A DNA stretch of 64,000 nucleotides from UBA1447 sp002329225 (GTDB lineage: Bacteria > Bacillota > Clostridia > Oscillospirales > Acutalibacteraceae): the NCBI GenBank assembly GCA_050946835.1, contig JBMNVN010000008.1, forward strand, positions 14,524 to 78,523. The letters are read 5' to 3'. The notes under the pieces are model-generated. The model did no database searches, was not told the DNA's origin, and worked only from the letters and a program-made list of their open reading frames with translations. The position numbers were made by a program, and so were the translations under genes. Of this stretch, positions 24,473 to 33,188 are shown piece by piece (position 1 is the first letter of the stretch; each line of letters starts with the position of its first letter).

Positions 24473-26680
24473 ATGATTAAATCCATTGAAATGAAAAATT
24501 GTGCCACATATCCGGTTGAAGGGGTTACTATTGATAACTGCCAAAGGGTAAACTTCTTTTACGGACCTAATGGTAGTGGAAAATCAACAATCAGTAATTT
24601 CTTACATAATCAAGTTGCTCCTCAATATGCATCTTGTAAGATAAAATGGGAAAATGATACGCCTACGGATATTGTTGTTTATAATCGCGATTTTCGCACT
24701 CGCCATTTCAAAGAAGATATTGCCGGTGTATTTACTTTAGGTGAAGCAACAATCGAGGAAATCAAAGCTCTTGATGAGATGAAAAAAGAGCGAGACAAAA
24801 AGCAAGAGGACTATGTTGGCAGGACAAATAGCTTAAACAAGAAAAAAGACGAAGAACAATCGCATAAAGATAAATTTAGGGATACTGTTTGGAATGTCAT
24901 TCTTAAACAAAATGAGACAGATTTCCAAGAAGCATTTAGTGGATTCAGGGGTAATAAAGAAAAGTTTCGAGATGAAGTTATTAAGAGATATAAAAAGTCC
25001 CATTCTTCAAGTGAAACAAAAGAGTCCTTGAAAAAGCGTTCTAACACCCTATTTTCAAACAAACCCGAAAAATGTAATACTATTGATGTATCTGTTTCGC
25101 ATTTAATTTCTGAACTTGAGACAATAGAGAAAGATTTAATCTGGGAAAAAGTAATTGTTGGAAATAAGGATGTCCCTATTTCCAAGCTTATTGACTTTCT
25201 TGACAATGCAGATTGGGTTAATAGAGGACGTTCGTATATTCGTGAAAATGGTAGATGTCCTTTCTGTCAACAAAATACTATTTCTGCAGATTTTGAACAA
25301 CAATTAAATTCTTTCTTTAGCGGCGAATACGAAAGGAATATAGAGCATATAAAAAATTTAATTGGAAAGTATAAAAGCGTTTCTGATTTATTAATTTCAC
25401 ACTTATCAGATGTTACATCAAATGATGTTGTGGTAAGTGTGGGGAATTTGGATATTCAAAAATATAACATGTTATTAGATTCATTGAAGGTACTATTTTC
25501 AAGTACACTAACAGAAATGTCATCGAAAGAAAAAGAAGCAGGTAAGAAAGTGACTTTGTCTGATAGTCAATCAAAAGTAAATGATTTGTTGGATATGATA
25601 TCAACTGCCAACAGCAATATTATTAACCATAACAAGATGGTTGATAATTACAACGATGAGAAAAAAGCTTTAGTGGATGCTGTTTGGGAGTTCCTAATGG
25701 ATGAACAGGAAGCACTAATAAGTGGATATATTAGTGATTTATCTAACTTTGAAAAAGCAAAATTAGGAATACAAAATGGTATCGCTCAATGTAAAAAACA
25801 GTTAGATGAGCTTGATAGTAAAATTTTCGAAGCTGGAAAAAACATTACAAGTGTACAACCCACGGTAGACGAAATTAACCGTTCTCTAAAAGCCTACGGT
25901 TTCACTAACTTTCAAATTGTCCCCTCACCAACAAAAGAGAATTCTTATCAAATTCAGCGTATGGATGGAACACTTGCTACGAATACATTGAGTGAAGGTG
26001 AAGAAACCTTTATATCGTTTTTGTATTTTCTACAGTTTGCTAAAGGATCGATAGATGCTGCTAAAGTATCTTCAAAAAAGATATTGGTTTTAGACGACCC
26101 GATATGCAGTCTTGATAGCACAGTATTGTACATAGTAAGTTCAATGGTGAAATCGTTGATTAGAGATATTCGTGATGGTGTTTCGGACGTTGAGCAAATT
26201 TTCATTCTTACCCATAATGTATTTTTTCATAAAGAAGCTTCGTTTGTAGATGGAAGAACGAAAATACTAAACGATGTAAATTATTGGATTATTAGTAAGG
26301 ATAATAATGTTTCAGCAATAAGAGCGTTTGAAAAGAATAATCCCATCAAAACATCATATGAACTTCTATGGCAAGAACTAAAAACAAATACAAATGCCTC
26401 ATTAGTAACAACTCAGAATATTATGAGACGAATTCTTGAGAACTATTTTAGTATATTAGGCAAAGACATTGATGAAAGAATAGTCAACTCCTTTGATACT
26501 ACAGAAGATAAGTTGATATGTCGTTCATTAATTAGTTGGATTAACGATGGTTCTCATTCTATTCCTGATGATTTGTATATTGATAGTTATACAGATTCTA
26601 TTGAACGCTACAAACGAATATTCAAGGAAATTTTCATTAAAATGGATCACAAAGCACACTATGATATGATGATGGCATAA
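24473..26680 (+). CDS. RloC-like AAA_13 ATPase, candidate anticodon nuclease
   Basis: 735 residues. An ABC/SMC-like ATPase head is split by coiled coils: Walker A GPNGSGKST (31-39), signature LSEGE (506-510), Walker B ILVLDDPICSLD (537-548) and switch His581 in ILTHN. A zinc-hook-like CPFC (262-265) interrupts the coiled coil. The C-terminal domain has R652-x3-E656 and His695 (NDGSHS), matching the Arg-Glu-His triad known for PrrC/RloC tRNA anticodon nucleases. RloC would cut tRNA on DNA damage or when restriction is subverted. It stands divergent from the restriction operon. Confidence 0.8.
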   Translation: MIKSIEMKNCATYPVEGVTIDNCQRVNFFYGPNGSGKSTISNFLHNQVAPQYASCKIKWENDTPTDIVVYNRDFRTRHFKEDIAGVFTLGEATIEEIKALDEMKKERDKKQEDYVGRTNSLNKKKDEEQSHKDKFRDTVWNVILKQNETDFQEAFSGFRGNKEKFRDEVIKRYKKSHSSSETKESLKKRSNTLFSNKPEKCNTIDVSVSHLISELETIEKDLIWEKVIVGNKDVPISKLIDFLDNADWVNRGRSYIRENGRCPFCQQNTISADFEQQLNSFFSGEYERNIEHIKNLIGKYKSVSDLLISHLSDVTSNDVVVSVGNLDIQKYNMLLDSLKVLFSSTLTEMSSKEKEAGKKVTLSDSQSKVNDLLDMISTANSNIINHNKMVDNYNDEKKALVDAVWEFLMDEQEALISGYISDLSNFEKAKLGIQNGIAQCKKQLDELDSKIFEAGKNITSVQPTVDEINRSLKAYGFTNFQIVPSPTKENSYQIQRMDGTLATNTLSEGEETFISFLYFLQFAKGSIDAAKVSSKKILVLDDPICSLDSTVLYIVSSMVKSLIRDIRDGVSDVEQIFILTHNVFFHKEASFVDGRTKILNDVNYWIISKDNNVSAIRAFEKNNPIKTSYELLWQELKTNTNASLVTTQNIMRRILENYFSILGKDIDERIVNSFDTTEDKLICRSLISWINDGSHSIPDDLYIDSYTDSIERYKRIFKEIFIKMDHKAHYDMMMA

Positions 26681-26682
26681 CA

Positions 26683-26720
26683 TTTGATAGCACCCCCGTG
26701 ATAGCTATTTGATAGCAAAA
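26683..26720 (+). repeat. GATAGC repeats at the right element end
   Basis: TTTGATAGCA (26683-26692), GTGATAGC (26699-26705 region) and TTTGATAGCAAAA (26708-26720) are in direct orientation, matching the repeats at 14127-14149. Candidate integrase arm sites. Confidence 0.5.
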
Positions 26721-26819
26721 GTCAAAACACTTCATAGAATTGAGATGATCTGTACCAAATTAAAACATATCAAGTCAAAACTCCTAAGCAAAACCAGTTA
26801 ATGCTTGTTTTGCATTTAG

Positions 26820-26827
26820 GAGTGGGA
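26820..26827 (+). other. candidate attR
   Basis: GAGTGGGA, an exact copy of the octamer at the guaA end (14058-14065) in the same orientation; the next four bases are GTAA versus ATAA, so 11 of 12 positions match. It gives an element of about 12.8 kb. Confidence 0.55.
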
Positions 26828-26979
26828 GTAAGCTCAACAAACTCAAAAACGGCTTAAAATCAATGTTTTCAGGGCTTATAAAAGTTCAGGTGGAAGGATT
26901 TGGGAAGGAATAAGTTTTTTAGAATAAGACCAAGAATTGTTCCGAGTAGCTTAGAATTTAAAGATATCTATAGTATGGT

Positions 26980-27018
26980 AAGACCATCTGCTTTTCGGAT
27001 TGAATGGTCTTTTTTTTG
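26980..27018. terminator. terminator, left copy of a duplicated sequence
   Basis: AAGACCAT (26980-26987) pairs with ATGGTCTT (27004-27011), followed by a run of Ts. The loop and about 45 bases upstream resemble the terminator at 30182-30219. Confidence 0.75.
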
Positions 27019-27166
27019 TTTATGTTCCTATTTTCTCTTGTTGTTTTATATCCTTAACTGATAGAATAAATTTATTGAAAACTTCAAGAAATAACATAAT
27101 GTAAAAAAGATAGAGATTACTGTTAGTAGTGAATGATTTCTATACATAAGTGAGGGAGCTGCGACA

Positions 27167-29947
27167 ATGAGATTTATTCATATATCTGATCTGCATTTTA
27201 ACCCGGGCAAAGATGGAAGAACATCGAGGAAGATAAGAGAGGATCTCGTTACTTACCTTCAAAGGCTGAACATATCTGCTGATGAGTTGCTGATCACAGG
27301 TGATTTACGGCATGCGAAATATCAAAGAAAAGAGCAGTGTGAAGTAGATGCTGTTGTCGAATATATAAAAGAAATAGCAAAAGCTATAAAAATTACAGAG
27401 GTAGAGCATATTCACCTTGTTCCAGGAAATCATGATCGTGATCGCAACGAAGATAAGGAAGAAATAAAAGCTAAAACCGCTGAAATTAAGGGAAAATATA
27501 ACATTGCAGAAGGGTGCTTTGAAAAGAACGATCTGGAATTTTTGCTTCAGCAATTCGAATACTTCAAAATGGTTTGCAACACTCTATATGGTCCGAGTAA
27601 TTATTGGAGCAAAGCTGAACTACATACCTATCGTGTTCTTGGAGAAACAGTTTTTCTGTACCTTAATACTGCTATTATGCATAATGTTGATGAAGATCGC
27701 GGTCATTTGATAATAGGCAACGATTGCCTAGATAGACTGCTTAAAGAAATAGATAAACAGTATCCGAATTATCCCATCATTATTCTTGCACATCATTCTC
27801 CTGACCTCTTTGAAAAGCACGAAAAGGAGGCTATTGAAGAGATACTAATGTTTTACCCAAATGTATTTCTATACCTTTGCGGTGATGCACATGAAGCATG
27901 GATTCGTAAGGTAAACTGGCATCTTGAAGTTACGATGGGTTGCCTCAAGCAGGGAAAAGGCGTTGAGCCAACATTCCTTTATGGAGAAACTGAATCTCAG
28001 GTGTTTAAAGCACATCATTGGGTGAAAGCTTGGGAACCTTTTACCGCAGCTAATATGAAGCTTCAGGAAATCTTTCCACCAGCACCGATTGTTCTTGATC
28101 CAAAGGAAATCGTTGATGAGCAGAAACGAATAGAGAATGACACATTACTCCCGTGGCTAAAGAATAGTCCCAGCATTAAGGCGGTGTTTCCTGAGCTATT
28201 TGTTCCTCCAAACTTTACAAGTGAAAAAAGACATAGTGACTATAAGACGATTTATGATATTGTAAATGAAAATATAAATTCCCATTTCATCTTGACAGGT
28301 GAGGCAGGTTCGGGAAAAACCACATTCCTGCGGCAGTTATTTTTATATGAAAACTTTTCAAAAAATTATCTCTATCTTCATGCAAGAGCTCTTGTTTCTT
28401 CAACAAGTGAGTTGCGTCCTTACCAAAAATTTGTACGGTCTTTGCTACTAAATGGTATTGAAGGTGACAAGAAGTATATTGTTCTACTTGATGGAATTGA
28501 TGAGGCATATTTCGACAACGAAAAAGCATTGAATACGTTGATCAATTCAATTGATAAGTTAAAGAATACAAAGATTTGGTTTGGGTGGCGAAAAGATCAC
28601 CTTAGTCGAAATGAAACAGATATTCTTCGCGAGATGACATGTGATACTGTGTCTTTGGGTCCATGGACCGAAAAAATGGCAGATGATTATACTGTCCGGT
28701 ATGCGGATGCATTGAAACAAGATAACATCATCATAAGCTACCGTTCTTTAGTTAAGAACAACCGGACGATAAAGGGTTTTACAGAATCACCGTTTCAGTT
28801 ATCGTTATTAGTCTATTTGTTGCACAATAAAGAGTCAGATCCTGTGATTGATGATTTTTTTAATAATTCCGATCAAACTATCTTTGCACTATATGACGTG
28901 TTTTTCTATTGCTGGTTGAAGAAAGAACGAGCTCGCAAAACAAGCTATCTTGATGCACAAGAAATCAGAGAAGCCCTTTGGGAAATTAGTAGCCAACTTT
29001 ACTATCATCCTAGCTGCACGATTATGAATAACGATACAGCAATTAAGGATTTGTTAACCTTTTCAATCTTAGGTGATGGTGCAATTGCAAATGGTTTCTT
29101 CCACAGAAGTTTTTGTGCGTTTTTCCTTGCTGATAAAGCGTTCAATGCGGTTAAAATTGGAGATATTAGCTTAATTGAAACACTCACAACACCAATGAGG
29201 AATGATGTTACAGACTTCTTGCGAAGTGCCATAAGCGGATGCGACACGAAAGAAATCGAATTAATTCAAAGAAATCTGATAAATGTTTATAAACAAGTTG
29301 AAATACCAGATAAAGGTATTATTTCAAGCGAAGCAAGATGCAGGCTTGAGGAGATAGATGAATCCGCCCGATTTGTTTTGAAAAATGAGATTATTTATTT
29401 AGTTACAAGAATACCAGATCCTACAGGGTGTATTCCTGATTTTTTAGAAGAAATTAATTCATACAACACAGATCCTTACATATTATTAGACATTGCATAT
29501 GCAGCCGCTTTGACAGGCCCGGCACATATTGTATTAGAATATGCGAGTACCCTTGAACCAGGCTCCCAAAACGAATTGATTAATCGTTCTTGGACTGTCG
29601 CCTACTTTGGAGATGTTCAGGCGAATCCCTATACGTACGAAGACAAGTTTAAGGTCCCTTGGTCCAAATCGCGCGAAGCACGCCTAAATAGATTTCAAAA
29701 GTCGAATTACAAGGCTTTTCGATTTCGCATACTAGACTTTCCATTATTGTACTGTTTTTATTCCGATCGCGACTGGAAAGATATCAACGAAGCTGACTAT
29801 TTAATAATAAAAGAAGCAGACATAGATAACGAGATTTTTTCACAAGAGGAAAAAATTTTTTTGCAACATAAAAAGGAGCAATTGCTTCAGAAATTTGAAG
29901 AGCATTTGGGTCTTTCGAATGTAGCAAAGTCGACAGAAAATATTTGA
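27167..29947 (+). CDS. metallophosphoesterase-NACHT protein, defence candidate
   Basis: 926 residues. Residues 1-260 form a calcineurin-like phosphoesterase with all main metal motifs: D8-L-H10, G45-D46, GNHD (87-90), HH (209-210) and GDAH (239-242). A STAND/NACHT ATPase follows: Walker A GEAGSGKT (378-385) and Walker B VLLDGIDEA (439-447). The last 350 residues are helical with no obvious repeats and may form the sensor. NACHT proteins with N-terminal effector domains are known antiphage sensors; here the effector would cut a phosphodiester or nucleotide. GGGAG precedes the ATG. It stands alone between two copies of a terminator repeat. Confidence 0.8.
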   Translation: MRFIHISDLHFNPGKDGRTSRKIREDLVTYLQRLNISADELLITGDLRHAKYQRKEQCEVDAVVEYIKEIAKAIKITEVEHIHLVPGNHDRDRNEDKEEIKAKTAEIKGKYNIAEGCFEKNDLEFLLQQFEYFKMVCNTLYGPSNYWSKAELHTYRVLGETVFLYLNTAIMHNVDEDRGHLIIGNDCLDRLLKEIDKQYPNYPIIILAHHSPDLFEKHEKEAIEEILMFYPNVFLYLCGDAHEAWIRKVNWHLEVTMGCLKQGKGVEPTFLYGETESQVFKAHHWVKAWEPFTAANMKLQEIFPPAPIVLDPKEIVDEQKRIENDTLLPWLKNSPSIKAVFPELFVPPNFTSEKRHSDYKTIYDIVNENINSHFILTGEAGSGKTTFLRQLFLYENFSKNYLYLHARALVSSTSELRPYQKFVRSLLLNGIEGDKKYIVLLDGIDEAYFDNEKALNTLINSIDKLKNTKIWFGWRKDHLSRNETDILREMTCDTVSLGPWTEKMADDYTVRYADALKQDNIIISYRSLVKNNRTIKGFTESPFQLSLLVYLLHNKESDPVIDDFFNNSDQTIFALYDVFFYCWLKKERARKTSYLDAQEIREALWEISSQLYYHPSCTIMNNDTAIKDLLTFSILGDGAIANGFFHRSFCAFFLADKAFNAVKIGDISLIETLTTPMRNDVTDFLRSAISGCDTKEIELIQRNLINVYKQVEIPDKGIISSEARCRLEEIDESARFVLKNEIIYLVTRIPDPTGCIPDFLEEINSYNTDPYILLDIAYAAALTGPAHIVLEYASTLEPGSQNELINRSWTVAYFGDVQANPYTYEDKFKVPWSKSREARLNRFQKSNYKAFRFRILDFPLLYCFYSDRDWKDINEADYLIIKEADIDNEIFSQEEKIFLQHKKEQLLQKFEEHLGLSNVAKSTENI

Positions 29948-30181
29948 AAGCGTTATATACACTGATTTTAATCGACTTTGCTGGCTTGATTGGCAGTTAG
30001 CATAGTCCCAACAAGAATAGCTACCGCCGAGTTTGCCTTACACTTTCACTTGGCAAGTTTGATATTGATTTACACTTAAAATTGACCCTTAGGAGTGTAT
30101 TTTTAACCTGTCAAATACATGTATTGTGGCTTAAGGTTAAGAATTTTTTCAAGTGGCATAGAATTTTAAATAATTGAACGG
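29948..30181. other. intergenic region after the NACHT gene
   Basis: About 230 bases without a recognised gene. Its last part (from about 30138) is similar to the region before 26980, sharing AAGAATT, TAGAATTT and the following terminator. Confidence 0.5.
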
Positions 30182-30219
30182 AAAGACCATCCTGTTTTCG
30201 GACTGAATGGTCTTTTTTT
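30182..30219. terminator. terminator, right copy of the duplicated sequence
   Basis: AAAGACCAT pairs with ATGGTCTTT, followed by Ts. The loop (TTTTCGGA-TGAATGG) matches the copy at 26980-27018 almost exactly. Confidence 0.75.
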
Positions 30220-30222
30220 TGT

Positions 30223-30597
30223 CTATTTTCTTTTTCTTAAAAATCTGGACTTATAAGGATACGAGAGTTTCCAATCTCTCAGTTCCTCGTCTGTAATTTC
30301 TCCGTTGTAGTGTTTTTTTCTCATCTCGTCCCATTCAACGATAAGGTCATTTAACTCAGGGCTATGAGACATAAGGGCGACTGTTCCTTCTTCCACTAAC
30401 GGTCTTAGTTTTTGGCTATCCTCTGAATCAAATAAAATCTGAAAGAAATCGAAGTTAGTCGTAAGGTTATGGTCTAAAAGAGCGGAACTATCACAATCGA
30501 GGGCATCAGCTATCATTTCAAGCTGTTTTCTCGAGGGTGATCTGTTTCCGTCAAAGCAAGCAGAAATGGCAGATAGATTAGATATGGAAAGGGGAAT
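30223..30597 (-). pseudogene. 5'-truncated XRE repressor of the second element
   Basis: The frame is open from 30597 down to the TAG at 30223, but the start and first helices are missing. The remaining part begins SNLSAISACFDGNRSPSRKQ, a typical second half of a helix-turn-helix, and ends GEITDEELRDWKLSYP, the tail motif of the intact repressor at 14872-15342. An internal ATG at 30516 would give 97 residues without a DNA-binding domain. The cut end abuts the ribosome site of the mobilization gene, so a deletion removed the repressor start, excisionase and integrase. Confidence 0.75.
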
Positions 30598-30603
30598 TTA
30601 ATT

Positions 30604-30930
30604 ATGTCAGCAAAAAATTTGGACAGGCACAACCGTTTTCGCAACATTACTGTAGGGTTTAGAGTGTCTCCTGAAGAAAGAGACGAACTGAACAGAGCTG
30701 TTGTCCTTTCAGGACTATCTAAACAGGAATATTGCTATCGGAGATGTATGGAGCGAGAAGTAGTTGTTCAGACCAACATAAAAGTTTATAAAATGCTAAA
30801 AAATCAAATGGAAATTATTTTTGAGGAGCTTCAGCGAATATCTGTGGGAGAAAACATTCAACCGGAATTATTGGACACCATCAAACTGTTTGCAGTCACA
30901 ATGCAAAGAGCAATTTGGAAAGATTATTGA
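30604..30930 (+). CDS. MobC-like mobilization protein, second copy
   Basis: 108 residues, closely related to the protein at 16965-17297 (shared MSAKNLD start, NITVGFRVS and QEYCYRRC). Similarity fades at the C-terminus, near 30900, where the reading frame runs into a truncated YgjP-like gene. The last residues may therefore come from another source. AAAGGGGA precedes the ATG, as AAGGAG does in the first element. No relaxase follows, so it is probably a relic. Confidence 0.75.
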   Translation: MSAKNLDRHNRFRNITVGFRVSPEERDELNRAVVLSGLSKQEYCYRRCMEREVVVQTNIKVYKMLKNQMEIIFEELQRISVGENIQPELLDTIKLFAVTMQRAIWKDY

Positions 30931-31219
30931 AGAAATCTATCCTGTTTTTAAGAAATATGTGGTAGCACAGCCCTCATTGCGTATCCGTGATATGGATACT
31001 CGTTGGGGTTCTTGTCTCCCCAAAAAAGAAATTATAACATTAAACAAACGGTTGTTGGGGGCTCCGCGACACTGCATTGAATATGAAATAACACATGAGT
31101 TTTGTCACTTTATTTGCTCAAACCACTCAAAACGTTTTTTTGAACTCCTTACTATGCTTATGCCGGACTGGAAAGAACGCAAAAAAGCCCTTGATTATGA
31201 AATAATCTATAAATTATAG
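30908..31219 (+). pseudogene. YgjP/SprT-like metallopeptidase fragment
   Basis: About 103 codons open in a frame overlapping the end of the mobilization gene. The C-terminal part of a DUF45/YgjP metallopeptidase is clear: RIRDMDTRWGSC, then the zinc motif HEFCH in ITHEFCHFICSNHSKRF and MPDWKERKKALD. The N-terminal domain is missing and there is no ribosome site. Such peptidases often travel with type I restriction loci, so this may be a leftover of one. Confidence 0.7.
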
Positions 31220-31569
31220 CGAAATAAATTAAAGCAAAGTTATTATGATGTTCTCAAACACTGTGGTGACGGCTGGCACGAAGGGAAAAATGATTCCACA
31301 GATTTTTTAAATATCTTCTTGGAATTATCCTTTCCGCTTACCGTGATTTTGAAGAGCGGGTGGATATCTTTGACGAAAAGCTTCCCGCAATCGAACTGGT
31401 TCGCAATGCGGTAAATTCAAAGATAGGTAAATTCACAAAGAGTGACATTGAAGAACTTGTTCCCTCAATCAAAAAGACTTCTGTAGGCAATTCCCTAAAA
31501 ATCCTTGTGGAGGAGGGTTTTATCCAAGGCCACGGACAGGGCAAAAACACTTTTTACACGAGAAAATAA
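31220..31569 (+). pseudogene. Fic-family protein, C-terminal remnant with frameshift
   Basis: From just after the YgjP stop the frame reads YYDVLKHCGDGWHEGKND, then DFLNIFL, the usual C-terminal region of Fic-family proteins. The sequence continues one frame over as ILSAYRDFEERVDIFDEKLP and a winged-helix end (IGKFTKSDIEELVPSI). The frames join at about 31322, where restoring one G would give L-G-I-I-L. The Fic catalytic core is absent, so the remnant is non-functional. Confidence 0.72.
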
Positions 31570-31573
31570 AATT

Positions 31574-31620
31574 GTTGCATTCACACGAAATAAGCGGTAA
31601 TATATACGTGTAAATGCAAC
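31574..31620 (+). promoter_or_regulatory. abiE promoter inside an autoregulatory inverted repeat
   Basis: GTTGCATTCACACG (31574-31587) and CGTGTAAATGCAAC (31607-31620) match in 13 of 14 positions as an inverted repeat. The -35 TTGCAT (31575-31580) lies in the left arm and the -10 TAATAT (31598-31603) in the spacer, with 17 bases between. AbiEi antitoxins are known to bind such repeats and repress their own operon. Confidence 0.75.
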
Positions 31621-31639
31621 ATTAAATTAAGGTGATACT

Positions 31640-32233
31640 ATGAATTATGCTGAAAAGGTACATAAACTACTGAATGAAAATGGTGGCATTCTAACGGCAT
31701 CGCTTATGAGAGAGAATAATATACCTACAGTATATTTAACGCGTCTAACAAGAGAAGGGAAACTCAAGAGAGTTGCACGGGGTGTCTATATATCAAGGGA
31801 AGGCATTTATGACGAACTGTTTATGTTACAAACAAGGTTTCCTAAAATTATTTTCTCCTATGAAACAGCACTTTATTTGTTGAACCTGACTGATAAAATT
31901 CCGGGAAACATTCATTTGACCGTAAATCATAAATATAAATTTAATCAAAACCTCGAAAATGCTCGTATTTATTATGTGAACAAAGAGATATTAAATCTTG
32001 GAGTTATTGAAAAAAGGACTAATGCAGGAAATATTGTAAGACTATATTCCGCAGAACGAACCCTCTGCGATTTTATCAAGAACAAGTCAGAGGTGGATCC
32101 CGAAGTTTATATAAATTTTTTGAAAGCGTATCCAAGTTATTCGGACAAAGACATTAATGAACTGTTTAATATTGCGCAAAAAATGGATATTGTTCAGCAA
32201 GTACAAGAAATAATGGAGCTTGTTTATGAATAA
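31640..32233 (+). CDS. abiEi: AbiEi-type antitoxin of a type IV TA system
   Basis: 197 residues. The N-terminal winged-helix (AEKVHKLLNENGGILTASLM, then RLTREGKLKRVARGVYI) binds DNA. The C-terminal domain (about 70-197; SYETALYLLNLTD, SAERTLCDFIK) is that of the AbiEi_4 group. It should repress the operon at 31574-31620 and counter the toxin without stable contact, as in type IV systems. It overlaps the toxin gene by 8 bases, so translation is coupled. AAGGTGAT lies before the ATG. Confidence 0.88.
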   Translation: MNYAEKVHKLLNENGGILTASLMRENNIPTVYLTRLTREGKLKRVARGVYISREGIYDELFMLQTRFPKIIFSYETALYLLNLTDKIPGNIHLTVNHKYKFNQNLENARIYYVNKEILNLGVIEKRTNAGNIVRLYSAERTLCDFIKNKSEVDPEVYINFLKAYPSYSDKDINELFNIAQKMDIVQQVQEIMELVYE

Positions 32234-33074
32234 AGACAAACTTAATTCTATGGTACATAAAGTAAGTGAAGGTACCGGCATTGTGTATAATTCCGTTCTT
32301 GCCTATTTCTTTATGGAAGATATTCTCTTAAAAATTTCTCAATCTGATTATAGGGATAACTTCATTTTTAAAGGTGGCTTTTTGCTCTCTAACATAGTTG
32401 GTATAAGTTCAAGAGCCACTTTAGATATAGATTTTCTCCTAAAAAACGAAGAACTTTCAAGAAAAAATGTTGAGAAAATCTTTAAGAACATTTTAGACAA
32501 TAATGTTAATGCCATAACCTATGAAATAGATAGCATAGAATCTATTAGAGAACAAGATTTTTATGGAGGATTTAGAGTTAAACTATTGGCGAAATTTGAA
32601 AACTTGCGGCAATATATACCTTTAGATATTGCTACGGGGGATATTGTCACACCTAAGCCCATTAACTATGACTATAAAAGCATATTTAGTCAAGAAATAA
32701 TCTCCGTAAAAGCATATCCCATCGAAACTGTGATAGCAGAAAAATTAGAGACAATATATTCCAGAGGCTTCTTAAACAGTAGAAGTAAAGACTATTTTGA
32801 CCTTTACCTAATATGGAAACTCCGAGCTAAAGAAATTGATGAGGAAGTTTTAAAAGAGGCAATCAAAAATACATTTTCCTATAGAAACACGGAGTATAAT
32901 ACAGAAAAGTTTAAAGATCTAATCAATCAGTTGAAAGAAAACCCTGTTTTCAAAGAAAGATGGGAAGCTTATAGAAGGAAAAATAACTATGTTGGTAACC
33001 TTGAACTCGTGGAAGTGTTTGATACTATTTTAGAGTTACTTCTTTCATTAGCGGAAAATAAAAACGGTAGTTAA
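32226..33074 (+). CDS. abiEii: AbiEii-type nucleotidyltransferase toxin
   Basis: 282 residues from the ATG at 32226 (GGAG 8 bases upstream). It carries the DUF1814/AbiEii motifs: the nucleotidyltransferase loop FKGGFLLSN followed by the Asp pair in TLDIDFLL, then KLETIYSRG and SRSKDYFDLYLIW. Such enzymes block growth by modifying tRNA ends or another NTP-dependent target, causing abortive infection. The pair is the only clearly intact defence module of the second element besides the NACHT gene. Confidence 0.88.
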   Translation: MNKDKLNSMVHKVSEGTGIVYNSVLAYFFMEDILLKISQSDYRDNFIFKGGFLLSNIVGISSRATLDIDFLLKNEELSRKNVEKIFKNILDNNVNAITYEIDSIESIREQDFYGGFRVKLLAKFENLRQYIPLDIATGDIVTPKPINYDYKSIFSQEIISVKAYPIETVIAEKLETIYSRGFLNSRSKDYFDLYLIWKLRAKEIDEEVLKEAIKNTFSYRNTEYNTEKFKDLINQLKENPVFKERWEAYRRKNNYVGNLELVEVFDTILELLLSLAENKNGS

Positions 33075-33167
33075 TCTTTCTGCTATAAAGGTACTGTAAA
33101 GAAGATAGTTGACAATTATAATAAAATCGTTGATTATTAAGTGCAAAACATTTATATTTTGAATGCG

Positions 33168-33188
33168 TGGCAACAAAATGGCAACAAA
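33168..33188 (+). repeat. TGGCAAC repeats, likely element end
   Basis: TGGCAACAAAATGGCAAC, two units 11 bases apart, has the same layout as the TGATAGCAAAATGATAGC pair at the left end of the first element. Likely arm sites of a related integrase. Confidence 0.5.

Larger units (their letters stand above)
26681..27166. other. element junction region with attR and repeated terminator
   Basis: 486 bases without a gene. In order: three GATAGC repeats (26683-26720), a hairpin ACTCCTAA...TTAGGAGT with inner CAAAAC/GTTTTG pairing (about 26780-26822), the attR octamer (26820-26827), a repeat shared with 30.14 kb, and a terminator (26980-27018). Confidence 0.6.

Noticed and set aside
29990..30110. Possible insertion-sequence end in the gap after the NACHT gene
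   Set aside because: The stretch TTTACACTTAAAATTGACCC recalls some IS ends, but no second end, no transposase and no target duplication were found.
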